This document shows, piece after piece, positions 7,288 through 15,508 of a DNA stretch of 44,362 bases (position 1 is the first letter of the stretch; every line of letters starts with the position of its first letter). The stretch is from an uncultured Elusimicrobiales bacterium. Its GTDB lineage: Bacteria > Elusimicrobiota > Elusimicrobia > Elusimicrobiales > Elusimicrobiaceae. The translations under genes and the position numbers were made by a program. The stretch is from the NCBI GenBank assembly GCA_944326725.1, contig CALVFA010000033.1, positions 1 to 44,362 on the forward strand, given 5' to 3'. The notes under the pieces were generated by a model. The model had not been told where the DNA came from, did not search any database, and saw nothing but the letters and a program-made list of their open reading frames with translations.

Positions 7288-8661
7288 TTACATATTAAAC
7301 AGCAAAAGAAGCAATAAGCCCAAAAACACACAACATAAAAGCAGCTTGGTCAAACCTAAGTGCCTTTTTAGCCAGTTATTAAACGTACTGGATTCTTTGC
7401 CACATAAAGCCAACATAAACACCAGCGCCAAAGGAACGATAAACATCAGGTTGTAAAGCACCAGATATTCGGCCGCTTTAAAGAAATGCTTGTCGGCTTC
7501 TTTTAAAATAACCATAATCGTAGGCAAATACACCTGGCCCGTGCATACCGCTTCCACCAAAGACACCACAAACCCCACACAGCACGCCGCCAGCAGCAGG
7601 CGCCAGGAAGAGCTTTGTTTGTCTTTAAGGAAAAAGCGCATTACTTTATGAATGTACTCTTTATAGCTGCGCGGCAACTGCAATAACATTTTTTCGGATT
7701 TTTTGGTTTTTCTATAAATCCAAAAATCATACAAGCTAAGCGCAAAGAACAGCGCACACAAGCCAATGGTAACCCACTGAATAGCCAACGTTACGTAAGT
7801 CAGCCCTTTCATCGCATACAAAAAGCGGAAAAAACCCAACCCCAAAAGCATATATGCTGCAAAAACGGATACACAATAGGCAGAACCTACCAAAATAATC
7901 TCTTTACGGTTGTATTTGTATACAGCCAAAAAGGAAATAAAGAATACGATTACAGCAAAAGCACAGGGGTTAATCCCGTCTGCCAAACCGGCCCCGATAA
8001 TGGCCCAAACCGTAATTTGGTTAAAAAAGTTTTTATGCTGTTCCAATACCTGCTGTTCAACAGATGCTTGCTCCTGTTCAGACGCTGAGGCAGGGACTTG
8101 CTCTTTCGCTTTAGCAGTAGAGGGCTTCTCTGTTTGTGCGGGTACCGGCTGTTGCGCCGAAACAGCTTGCGTGGGCTGCGTGGCAAGCTTTGCGGGGGTC
8201 TCTTTCTGTTTCACCGGTGCGGCAGCAGGCGTGTTTGCCTTGGCAGAAGCACTGGCTTTCTTGTGCTCTTTTGGGGCTTCTTCTGCACGGCGGGCCTGCA
8301 GCAGTTGCTGCAAGACCTCTTCACTGCGGCTGCCAATAGAACGCGGATAACCCTGCAACACTTCATCACCTATTACCATAGCCGGTATGCCGGCAGAGTT
8401 AACCCCTTTCTCTTTTAATACTTGCAGAAAAATAATATTTCCGCCATTTTCGGTAACATCATAGCGGGTAACAGATACTTCATCTTTGTGTTTGGCGGCA
8501 AAGGCCTCCACAAATCCGTCCTGCTCCATATGCCGGCAATGCGGGCAATAAGGCGAAGTAAATACTTGTATCTCCACCGGTTCAGCCGCCCAAGCCGTGT
8601 TTAGAGCGCACGACAGCAAAGCAGCCGCCAACAAACTTTTAAATACAGATTTCTTATTCAT
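7288..8661 (-). CDS. Periplasmic thioredoxin-like domain fused to a DsbD/CcdA-type transmembrane electron carrier
   Basis: A 457-residue protein. A signal peptide ends near AWA (about residue 25). A thioredoxin-like domain follows with active site C39-P-H-C42 and a cis-Pro-like GIPAMVIG turn. An Ala/Lys/Pro/Gln-rich linker spans about residues 125-205. The C-terminal half has six or more membrane helices with the two DsbD/CcdA-type cysteines, C233 (NPCAF) and C373 (VCTGQVY). In DsbD relatives such cysteines move reducing equivalents across the membrane; here a partner thioredoxin is tethered to the same chain. The CPHC motif is DsbA/DsbC-like, so oxidase, isomerase or reductase use cannot be decided. 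The start at 8661 has a GGAG ribosome-binding site just past the anti-sigma stop; it is the last gene of the operon. Confidence 0.85.
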   Translation of the reverse strand: MNKKSVFKSLLAAALLSCALNTAWAAEPVEIQVFTSPYCPHCRHMEQDGFVEAFAAKHKDEVSVTRYDVTENGGNIIFLQVLKEKGVNSAGIPAMVIGDEVLQGYPRSIGSRSEEVLQQLLQARRAEEAPKEHKKASASAKANTPAAAPVKQKETPAKLATQPTQAVSAQQPVPAQTEKPSTAKAKEQVPASASEQEQASVEQQVLEQHKNFFNQITVWAIIGAGLADGINPCAFAVIVFFISFLAVYKYNRKEIILVGSAYCVSVFAAYMLLGLGFFRFLYAMKGLTYVTLAIQWVTIGLCALFFALSLYDFWIYRKTKKSEKMLLQLPRSYKEYIHKVMRFFLKDKQSSSWRLLLAACCVGFVVSLVEAVCTGQVYLPTIMVILKEADKHFFKAAEYLVLYNLMFIVPLALVFMLALCGKESSTFNNWLKRHLGLTKLLLCCVFLGLLLLLLFNM

Positions 8662-8669
8662 CGTAACTC

Positions 8670-9152
8670 CTAACACAAAGTCCTGCATAATTTAATTTCT
8701 TTTAGTTGAGAGGGGTATTTCTTTTGGCACTGCTGCAGCTGGATTTGTTCTTTAGCACTACATACAGTACAGGCGATAGACTCCAGCTCATGGCGCAACT
8801 GCATGACAGTCTGCTTATCATAGCCGGTCAAATTTTGCTCACAAGGGCAATGCTCCTTGCTTTGTGCCAAAGCACGGGCTAAGAGATAGCGTCCGTTGAG
8901 TTTAGCACAGTCTTCTTCGCTTAATTCCAAAGGAGTCTGATGAAAAAAAGCCGGAGCAAACGGACGCACCATCAATAAGCCAACAGAAATGACTAAGGCA
9001 AAACAAACCGCCCACGCCCAAACAGGAACTCTCCGCCGCCGAAACAATTTGGGCTGTTGCAAACGGCTCCATACCCGATTTTTAACCTGGTCCTTCGGGT
9101 CAAAATCTAAAGAAGCTGCCCGAACCGTCCAGTCTTTCTGTTTTTGTTTCAT
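8670..9152 (-). CDS. Putative anti-sigma factor with Cys-rich periplasmic domain
   Basis: A 160-residue single-pass membrane protein. Residues 1-42 are basic and probably cytoplasmic. A membrane helix spans about 43-62. The remaining 95 or so residues should be periplasmic and hold eight cysteines: C82, C102, C104 (HCPC), C128, C131 (CTVC), C142, C156 and C160. The anti-sigma call rests on its position and topology: its start overlaps the ECF sigma stop (ATGA). No zinc anti-sigma motif (H-x3-C-x2-C) is present in the cytoplasmic part. The cysteine content and the downstream disulfide-exchange gene suggest a thiol-sensing domain; this is an inference. The 8-heavy-residue metal-binding alternative (CnrX/ZraP-like) is also possible. 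Confidence 0.66.
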   Translation of the reverse strand: MKQKQKDWTVRAASLDFDPKDQVKNRVWSRLQQPKLFRRRRVPVWAWAVCFALVISVGLLMVRPFAPAFFHQTPLELSEEDCAKLNGRYLLARALAQSKEHCPCEQNLTGYDKQTVMQLRHELESIACTVCSAKEQIQLQQCQKKYPSQLKEIKLCRTLC

Positions 9153-9646
9153 AGAATCTCCATTTGCTGTTTCATTTTATGCAAGGCACGGCTAAGAATG
9201 GTGCCCACATTGCTTTGGCTCAGCCCAGTAACACCTGCAATTTGCCGGTTATTAAGACCGGAGTAAAACTTTAATGAAATCAAATCTCTCTCCCGGGCTG
9301 ATAACTTATCCAACGCTTCAAATAAGTGTTTTTTAAATTCATTTTCTTCCATTTCTTGTAAAATCGGCTTATCACCCGAAATCAGCAAATCTTCCGTTTC
9401 TGTTATAGAGAAAATATTTTTAACCCAATACAGCCGTCTATGCATATTCACTTCATTGCGTGCGATGGTAAAAACCCACTGTCCAAAAGTACCCTTTTCT
9501 TCTTCAAAACTATTTATCTTTTCATATGCTTTCCGCCATGTGGCCGCACACAAATCTTCTGCCAGCACCGGGTCTTTCACACGCAGCAATATATATGCAT
9601 ATATCCGTTTAAAATAGCAATTGTAAAGTTCTTGAAAAGGCATCAT
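9149..9646 (-). CDS. ECF-type RNA polymerase sigma factor
   Basis: A 165-residue group 4 sigma factor with only regions 2 and 4. Region 2 includes AEDLCAATWRKAYEKI and FGQWVFTIARN (about residues 28-75). Region 4 is the helix-turn-helix near the C-terminus: LSARERDLISLKF, then NRQIAGVTGLSQSNVGTILSRA. It directs RNA polymerase to a small regulon, probably under control of the membrane protein encoded next (4-base overlap). No ribosome-binding site precedes the first ATG; instead TAGTAT lies six bases upstream, suggesting leaderless transcription. No separate ECF-type autoregulatory promoter was recognised. Confidence 0.92.
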   Translation of the reverse strand: MMPFQELYNCYFKRIYAYILLRVKDPVLAEDLCAATWRKAYEKINSFEEEKGTFGQWVFTIARNEVNMHRRLYWVKNIFSITETEDLLISGDKPILQEMEENEFKKHLFEALDKLSARERDLISLKFYSGLNNRQIAGVTGLSQSNVGTILSRALHKMKQQMEIL

Positions 9647-9652
9647 ACACTA

Positions 9653-9658
9653 ATACTA
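9653..9658 (-). promoter_or_regulatory. Possible leaderless -10 of the sigma-factor operon
   Basis: On the minus strand TAGTAT is followed by six bases (TAGTGT) and the ATG at 9646. No good -35 is visible. The rest of the gap up to 9849 holds no gene; it contains GAGGGTTCAAA at 9765-9775, an 11-base match to the T arm of the tRNA-Ser gene at 4180-4190. Confidence 0.33.
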
Positions 9659-9849
9659 TGCTCCAGCAGAAAAAGTATCACACGTATCATTTTTTCCTAA
9701 GTTGCGGTTCTGCCAATATATCCCTAGAAGCAGCTATATTTCCGCCAATAAATCATACCAGAGAGAGGGTTCAAAAGATAAATATTTACATACAGCAGCT
9801 ATAAGAAGAAATCTGACAAACAGCGCGGCCTTCCCAGCCAACAAGGCCT

Positions 9850-11208
9850 TTAGTTATTAAGCAGCAGCTTTGCCGCTTCTTCGTGCCCGCGCAGTTTGGC
9901 TAAGTCAAGCGGTGTTTGTTTCGCATGATTTATTACATTTTTGCGAATTTGCGGGTGGGCCAGCAAAAGGCGCAGCATTTCCGTCTGCCCGTTGAGGGCC
10001 GCCAGATGAAGCAAAGAATTGCCATTCTCTGCAAAACATTGGTTGACATCTAAGATTGGATTATTCAGCTCCTCCGTAAAAGCCGGCATGTCCCCATTAA
10101 TAATGGCTTTCATACTCGGGCTTAAACCCTGAGATGAAAAAAGATTAAGCAGGTTGGGTTGGTCTTTAGGCACAGACAACGCAGACGCAATAATCGGTTG
10201 GGGGGCTTGTTCTTCCTGTTGGCGGCGCTGGGCCAAATATTCTTTCTCCTGCCAGGGGGAGGCCAAGCCTTTGCCTTCCAACTCAATAGCTATATGCAGC
10301 AAAAACCAAATTTGGCAAAAGAAATAATCCGCCGCTTGGTGGAACTGCTGGGGCAGAGCATTATTGACAGAAGTATCATCTGAAACAACCACCGCCAGTT
10401 GATTGTTTTTAAACAAGAAACACATATCCACGTCTTTATAATCCTGGTAAAAGTCATATACCGCCTGCATCATATCCGGCTGCATGATAACGCGGGCTTC
10501 CTGTTCTGAATCTGCAAAAAGGTCAAAGTTCTTTTCAAAATCCAGCCATTCCAGTTTGACTCTTTTTTTCCCGGCGCAATATCCCCCCCATTTAGAGTTC
10601 AGCCCGTCACGCAGCAAAAGGACCTCCCCTTTCAGCGGCGTACGCAAATGGTGCATCAGCACAAAGATATTCTTGTCCTCATACATCAACCCAAAAATAT
10701 CTGCCAAACGCCCACTTTTTTCGCCCCAAAAAGAATAATATTCATATTTGCCGTAGGGCAATATATGCACCTGCCATAAAATCCTCAGCATATCCAGAGG
10801 AAAGGGCACCTGTTCTTTATAATTCAAACCCAAAAACCGCCCCACTTCGCTGCGCAAAATGCGCCAACGCAGCTGCTTTTGCTTTTCCCAGCTCTTTTTT
10901 CTTTCTGATTTTTGTTTGTCGGTGTTGCTGTCTATGCCCAGCCTATTTGCTATTGCATTGCTTTCTCTTGGAAACGAAATAAAAACAAATAGCACCAGAA
11001 CAATTAAAATATTGCGAAAAAGGGTCAAATGCTCTTGGTCAATTTGCTCGTGCACCCATATAGAAGCTAAGTAGATCAAAGCAACGAGAAACACGGGAAC
11101 AGGCCAATAAACATGTTCCTTAACATGAAGGCGGGGAGCAATTTTTTTCTGGTAATATTGCCGGAAACGTTTTAAATCTTCTGCCAACAAACTTGTATAT
11201 TTAGCCAT
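9850..11208 (-). CDS. DUF3137-domain membrane protein with C-terminal ankyrin repeats
   Basis: A 452-residue protein. Two close membrane helices lie at about residues 37-90. A DUF3137-like core follows, recognisable from the order FGLMYEDKNIFVLMHH, LLLRDGLN and the phrase VKLEWLDFEKNFDLFADSEQ, then a strand ending in AVVVSD. A charged Gln-rich linker leads to about three ankyrin repeats at the C-terminus (NSLLHLAALNG, TPLDLAKLRG). I start at the ATG at 11208: an extended -10 (TGCTAAACT) ends five bases before it, and the extra upstream residues read like promoter. The family has no known function. The gene is monocistronic and divergent from the MATE exporter. Confidence 0.76.
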   Translation of the reverse strand: MAKYTSLLAEDLKRFRQYYQKKIAPRLHVKEHVYWPVPVFLVALIYLASIWVHEQIDQEHLTLFRNILIVLVLFVFISFPRESNAIANRLGIDSNTDKQKSERKKSWEKQKQLRWRILRSEVGRFLGLNYKEQVPFPLDMLRILWQVHILPYGKYEYYSFWGEKSGRLADIFGLMYEDKNIFVLMHHLRTPLKGEVLLLRDGLNSKWGGYCAGKKRVKLEWLDFEKNFDLFADSEQEARVIMQPDMMQAVYDFYQDYKDVDMCFLFKNNQLAVVVSDDTSVNNALPQQFHQAADYFFCQIWFLLHIAIELEGKGLASPWQEKEYLAQRRQQEEQAPQPIIASALSVPKDQPNLLNLFSSQGLSPSMKAIINGDMPAFTEELNNPILDVNQCFAENGNSLLHLAALNGQTEMLRLLLAHPQIRKNVINHAKQTPLDLAKLRGHEEAAKLLLNN

Positions 11209-11266
11209 AAGATAGTTTAGCATATAATAAATAATCAATATATTCCTAGAAAAAGGCCGCTTTTGC

Positions 11267-11272
11267 TATCAT
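11267..11272 (+). promoter_or_regulatory. Possible leaderless -10 of the MATE gene
   Basis: TATCAT is followed by seven bases and the ATG at 11280; an overlapping TATAAA is closer still. No ribosome-binding site is present and no good -35 was found. Confidence 0.33.
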
Positions 11273-11279
11273 TATAAAT

Positions 11280-12740
11280 ATGGCTCAAACTCTTACAGCA
11301 TTTGCCCCCAGCCGGGAAGAGAAACAATTTCTCATCATGACCCAGACCCCGATAGGGCGCCTGATAGCCAAGCTGTCGGTGCCTACGGTCATCAGCATGC
11401 TGGTGTCTGCCATATACAACATAACCGATACTTTTTATGTGGCCCACCTGGGCCCCAGCGCGGCCGGCGCGGTGGGAGTGGTATTTTCTTTAATGTCTTT
11501 AATCCAGGCGCTGGGCATGGGGGTGGGCATGGGGGCGTCCAGCATGGTCAGCCGCTGTTTGGGCCGGCGCGACCCGCAAACAGCGTCCAAATATGTTTCT
11601 TCCGCTTTTTTCTTTGGAGCTTTTATCGGGCTAGGTATCCTGTTTATTGGAGAAATAAACGTCAACCGCCTCATGCGCTGGCTGGGCAGTACAGACACTA
11701 TTTTGCCTTATGCCTGCGACTATGGGCACTACATTTTAATTGCCGCACCCATTATGTGCGCCGCCTTTGTGCTTAACACCACCCTGCGTGCAGAAGGCAA
11801 GGCTGTGTTTTCTATGATAGGGCTGACCACTGGGGCTATTTTAAACATCGCCATTGCGCCGGTCTTTATTTATATATTAGGCTGGGGAATCCGCGGGGCG
11901 GCGATTGCGGTGCTCATTTGTCAAAGCATCAGCCTGTGCATATTGCTTTCTTTTTTTATACGCCGCAAAAGCGTAACAACGTTGTCTTGGAAATTAGTCA
12001 GCCGCCGAGGACGCGACTATTGGGATCTAATACGCCTCGGCTCCCCCACCACCTTGCGGCAGGGGTTTGCCTCCTTGGCGATGGCGCTGCTAAATGTCCA
12101 GGCGGCCCCGTTTGGAGACGCCGCCGTAGCCGCCGTCAGCATTGCCACTAAAATTTACTTGGCTATGCGCGGCATCGTGCTGGGTATTGGGCAGGCCATG
12201 CAGCCCGTGGCAGGCTATAACCACGGAGCCAAGCTCTATGACCGAGTCAGAGAAGCATTCTGGGTTACCACGCGCGCAGGCACTATTATATGCACTGTGT
12301 CCGCCATAACCTTGGCCGTATGGGCCCGGCCCGTGATAGCGGCCTTCCGCACCGGCAGCGAAGAAGTAGTAATCATCGGTGTACAAACGCTGTATTTTTT
12401 CTGTATGGCGCTGCCGTTTTTGGCTTATTCCACCTACGTCAATCAACTGCTGCAAATTTTAGGCCAAGCCAAAAGCGCGGCTTTCTTAGCCAGCTGCCGG
12501 CAGGGTATTATGTTTCTGCCGCTTATCTTTACGCTGCCATATTTTTTTGGTCTGCGCGGGGTGGAAGCAGTACAACCTGCGGCGGATATGCTGACATTTT
12601 TTGTATCCATTCCCTTTTTAGTTCATTTCTTCCGCAAATACCAAACGGCCCGCCGCCCGTTAGGCACCAGACGCCGCCTGCGGCTGATTTACCTAAAACT
12701 GGCCCGCAAGCTCAATCACTGGACGGAACCCTACCGCTAA
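11280..12740 (+). CDS. MATE-family multidrug/Na+ or H+ antiporter
   Basis: A 486-residue protein with twelve predicted membrane helices in two related halves. The family start phrase PIGRLIAKLSVPTVISM appears near residue 24, and ITDTFYVAHLG is the usual end of helix 1 to helix 2. It would export cationic drugs or metabolites across the inner membrane using an ion gradient; the specific substrate cannot be read. Two starts are possible: 11280, with a -10-like element directly upstream, or 11337, beginning MTQTPIG, with a weak GGGAAGAGA about 15 bases upstream. The basic tail after the last helix is typical. It stands alone between the DUF3137 gene and fmt. Confidence 0.9.
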   Translation: MAQTLTAFAPSREEKQFLIMTQTPIGRLIAKLSVPTVISMLVSAIYNITDTFYVAHLGPSAAGAVGVVFSLMSLIQALGMGVGMGASSMVSRCLGRRDPQTASKYVSSAFFFGAFIGLGILFIGEINVNRLMRWLGSTDTILPYACDYGHYILIAAPIMCAAFVLNTTLRAEGKAVFSMIGLTTGAILNIAIAPVFIYILGWGIRGAAIAVLICQSISLCILLSFFIRRKSVTTLSWKLVSRRGRDYWDLIRLGSPTTLRQGFASLAMALLNVQAAPFGDAAVAAVSIATKIYLAMRGIVLGIGQAMQPVAGYNHGAKLYDRVREAFWVTTRAGTIICTVSAITLAVWARPVIAAFRTGSEEVVIIGVQTLYFFCMALPFLAYSTYVNQLLQILGQAKSAAFLASCRQGIMFLPLIFTLPYFFGLRGVEAVQPAADMLTFFVSIPFLVHFFRKYQTARRPLGTRRRLRLIYLKLARKLNHWTEPYR

Positions 12741-12813
12741 CTGCCCTATACAGCCGAAACGCCTTATCGGCATTGCCCGGGGTTTCCTTTGCCAGCTCTA
12801 TAGCTAAATTTGT

Positions 12814-12819
12814 TAAAAT
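12814..12819 (+). promoter_or_regulatory. Extended -10 of the fmt operon
   Basis: TGTTAAAAT is an extended -10 (TG-N-TAAAAT) ending nine bases before the fmt ATG. There is no ribosome-binding site, so the leader would be about three bases. A TTGCCA lies 19 bp upstream of the -10, longer than ideal. Confidence 0.4.
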
Positions 12820-12828
12820 TAAATAAAT

Positions 12829-13791
12829 ATGACGAAATTAAAAACCATTTTTTTCGGCACGCCTCAGCTGTCCGTGCCGTATTTAGAATTATTGCACGAG
12901 CTGACCGATGTGCAATTGGTGGTCACCCAGGCAGACAAGCCGCGCGGACGCGGTATGCTCATCACTCCCTGCCCGGTCAAAAGCCGCGCGCTGGAGCTGG
13001 GCCTTTCGGTACGCTCCCCGGAAAAATTAAAAGACATTTATGAAGAAGTAAAAAATATTCCTTTTGATTTAGGCGTAGCGGTGGCCTTTGGCAAACTGTT
13101 CCGCCCGGACTTTTTAGCCCTGCCCAAACTGGGCATTTTAAATGTACACTTTTCGCTTTTGCCGCTTTTGCGCGGGGCGGCGCCGGTGCAGCACAGCCTG
13201 TTTCAAAATTTCAAACAAACCGGAGTGAGCGTTTTTTGGATTGCCCCGGGCATGGACGACGGCCCGCTGTTTTTGCAAAAAGAAATCCCTGTTGAGCCGG
13301 AAGATGACGCCGCCACCCTGTTTGACAAATTAATACCGCTGGGCCTTTCGGCTTTAAAAGAAGCGCTGGAGCAAATTGCCCAGGGCCGCATTACCAAAAT
13401 TGCCCAAAGCGGAGAGCCTACCCTGGCGCCGATGATTGACAAGCAGAACGCCGTACTGGATTTTCAAACCATGTCTGCCGAGCAAATCCACCACAAAGTG
13501 CGCGGCTTGGCCTGTGGCCCCAAAGCCCGCACATTTATACGGCTAAACGGCAAAGAGGAGCTTTTGCAAATCCTGCGCACGCAGCTGCCGCAGCCCCCGC
13601 AGGACGCGCAAGCCGCGCCCGGCAGCATACTCGCCGTTGAAAGCACAAAAGGAATTTTAGTAAAATGTAAACAAGGAAGTATTTGGGTTGTTACCGTACA
13701 CCCCGCCGGGAAAAAGCCGATGCCCGCGGCAGACTTTGCCAACGGGCACAGCGTAAAACCCACCGGCGAAGTGGTATTTTGTCATGACTAA
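12829..13791 (+). CDS. fmt: Methionyl-tRNA formyltransferase
   Basis: A 320-residue enzyme, normal length for Fmt. It formylates Met-tRNAfMet with 10-formyl-THF for initiation of translation. The N-terminal Rossmann start KTIFFGTPQLSVPYLELL, the formyl-transfer core NVHFSLLPLLRGAAPVQ (Asn-His of the active site) and the downstream GMDDGPLF turn are clear. A C-terminal OB-type domain occupies about residues 205-320. It is the first gene of the translation operon. The usual partner def is not in the window. The PASTA gene starts 8 bases inside its 3' end. Confidence 0.96.
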   Translation: MTKLKTIFFGTPQLSVPYLELLHELTDVQLVVTQADKPRGRGMLITPCPVKSRALELGLSVRSPEKLKDIYEEVKNIPFDLGVAVAFGKLFRPDFLALPKLGILNVHFSLLPLLRGAAPVQHSLFQNFKQTGVSVFWIAPGMDDGPLFLQKEIPVEPEDDAATLFDKLIPLGLSALKEALEQIAQGRITKIAQSGEPTLAPMIDKQNAVLDFQTMSAEQIHHKVRGLACGPKARTFIRLNGKEELLQILRTQLPQPPQDAQAAPGSILAVESTKGILVKCKQGSIWVVTVHPAGKKPMPAADFANGHSVKPTGEVVFCHD

Positions 13792-14785
13792 AGACACAGA
13801 AGAAAATTTTGAAGAGTTTATCGGAAAGACGAAAAAATCTTCCCGCGCTAAATGGATTGCGGCGGGGGTTATTTTCGTCTTTTTTGTTTTGTTGATTTTC
13901 GTGTCCATAGACTGGGTGATGGGCGCTTTGGTGCATACGCGCAAAGAAGTGCAAGTACCCGATATTACTAAAAAGCCGGTTACGGCGGCCTTAAATGCGC
14001 TGGCCGGCGTTAATTTGGCTTTAAAACAAGCCGGCGTGGAATATGCTGAAGATGTACCCCCCGGCTCTGTCCTGCGCCAAATTCCTTCCGCAGGCAGCAC
14101 TGTGCGGGAAGGGCGCGTAATACGTGTGTGGATTTCCCAGGGAGATGAAATGGTGTTTGTGCCCTCCGTAGAAGGGTTGGACCTGCGCGCGGCGCAGTTG
14201 GCCATACGCCAAGCCGGTCTGCAAGTGGAAAAAGTGGACAACGCCTACTCCTTAACTGTAGAAAAAGGCCTGATTATTTCCCAAACGCCGGAAGCGGACA
14301 GCATGCTTACCCGCGGAGATAAAGTATCTTTGACGCTTTCCAACGGGCAGCCGCCCGCCAGCGTGATTTTAGTGCCGGACTTCCGCAATAAAAAACTGGC
14401 AGAGGCCACCCTGTGGGCCAGCCAGCAAAATATGAATTTAACCGTCAAAGAGGATTCCAACTCTCCCTTCCCCTATGGTACCATTGCCGAACAAACGCCG
14501 GAAGCGGACAGCGAGGTGGCCCCCGGTTCTGCCGTGGTGGTTACGGTCAGCCGCCGCCAAGCCTCTGATGATGAAAAAATGTATCACTTGCATTATGAGC
14601 TGCCGCAGGGCAAAAAAGCCATGCGCATCCGCATTGTTATGACGGACAACAACGGCGAGCGCGAGGTCATTAATGAGTCGCGCCAGCCGGGCAGCAAGAT
14701 AGATTTGGAAATCCCGTACAGCGGTAAAGCGACGTTCCGCATTCTTTCGGACGGCATCTTGGTCAGGGAGCGCGAAATACAATGA
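13784..14785 (+). CDS. Membrane-anchored PASTA-domain protein
   Basis: A 333-residue protein: a charged cytoplasmic N-terminus (about 25 residues), one membrane helix (WIAAGVIFVFFVLLIFVSID), then three PASTA repeats outside the membrane (about residues 47-115, 116-185 and 188-260, each with the PxVxGL/A..A..L pattern). A beta-rich C-terminal region of about 75 residues follows. PASTA domains bind peptidoglycan fragments; they usually belong to Ser/Thr kinases or PBPs, but no kinase or transpeptidase domain is present. It overlaps fmt by 8 bases and rpe by 4, so all three are co-translated. A role in sensing or docking to cell wall is inferred. Confidence 0.88.
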   Translation: MTKDTEENFEEFIGKTKKSSRAKWIAAGVIFVFFVLLIFVSIDWVMGALVHTRKEVQVPDITKKPVTAALNALAGVNLALKQAGVEYAEDVPPGSVLRQIPSAGSTVREGRVIRVWISQGDEMVFVPSVEGLDLRAAQLAIRQAGLQVEKVDNAYSLTVEKGLIISQTPEADSMLTRGDKVSLTLSNGQPPASVILVPDFRNKKLAEATLWASQQNMNLTVKEDSNSPFPYGTIAEQTPEADSEVAPGSAVVVTVSRRQASDDEKMYHLHYELPQGKKAMRIRIVMTDNNGEREVINESRQPGSKIDLEIPYSGKATFRILSDGILVREREIQ

Positions 14786-15468
14786 CTTCCAAAATCGGCC
14801 CCGCAAATGGTAAAATAATAGTTGCGCCTTCCATTTTGTCGGCCGATTTGTGGCATTTGGGCCAAGACGTGCAAGTCGTGCGTGAGGCCGGAGCAGACTG
14901 GCTGCATGTGGATATTATGGACGGGCACTTTGTCCCCAATTTAAGCTTTGGGCCCGCCACAGTCAAAAGTTTAAACGGACGGGCGCAGCTGCCGCTGGAC
15001 GTGCATTTAATGGTGCGCCGCCCGATGCAGTTTATAGCGTCTTTTGCCAAAGCCGGGGCTGATATGCTGACCGTGCACATAGAAGCGGAAGACGACATAA
15101 AAGAAGCTCTTTTAACAATAAAAAAATTAGGCGTCGGTGCGGGCCTGTCCTTAAAACCGGACACGGACCCGGCGCGCCTGGAGCCGTTTTTAGATTTACT
15201 GGATTTGGTGCTGGTCATGACCGTACAGCCGGGCTTTGGCGGGCAAAGTTTTCTGCCGTCCAGCCCACAACAAATAGCATCTGTACGCCAAGCCATTACC
15301 CAAAGCGGCCGCCGTATTTGGCTGGAAGTGGACGGCGGCATTAACGCGCAGACCGCGCACGAAGCGGCAAAGGCCGGGGCGGACGCCCTGGTGGCAGGAA
15401 ACGCCATTTTTGCCGCGGCCGACCCCGAAAAAGCGCTGCTGGACATACGCCAAGCGGCCACAATTTAA
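14782..15468 (+). CDS. rpe: Ribulose-phosphate 3-epimerase
   Basis: A 228-residue TIM-barrel enzyme interconverting D-ribulose 5-phosphate and D-xylulose 5-phosphate in the pentose phosphate pathway. Signatures: APSILSADLWHL near the start, the metal/substrate motif HVDIMDGHFVPN (His, two Asp), DVHLMVRRP, the conserved MTVQPGFGGQSF strand-loop, and EVDGGIN, with the phosphate-binding GADALVAGNAIF at the end. All catalytic residues seem intact. The ATGA start/stop overlap with the PASTA gene couples their translation. It begins with MTSKIG, about 12 residues longer at the N-terminus than many homologues. Confidence 0.95.
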   Translation: MTSKIGPANGKIIVAPSILSADLWHLGQDVQVVREAGADWLHVDIMDGHFVPNLSFGPATVKSLNGRAQLPLDVHLMVRRPMQFIASFAKAGADMLTVHIEAEDDIKEALLTIKKLGVGAGLSLKPDTDPARLEPFLDLLDLVLVMTVQPGFGGQSFLPSSPQQIASVRQAITQSGRRIWLEVDGGINAQTAHEAAKAGADALVAGNAIFAAADPEKALLDIRQAATI

Positions 15469-15474
15469 TTACAC

Positions 15475-15490
15475 CGCCCGCTAGCGGGCG
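15475..15490. promoter_or_regulatory. Perfect 16-bp palindrome upstream of rpsP
   Basis: CGCCCGCTAGCGGGCG fills the gap between the rpe stop and the rpsP ribosome-binding site. In RNA it would fold into a small stable hairpin without a T run, so it is not a standard terminator. It may be a processing site, an attenuator or an operator for the ribosomal genes. Confidence 0.5.
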
Positions 15491-15508
15491 AACATAAGGA
15501 GAAGTTAC

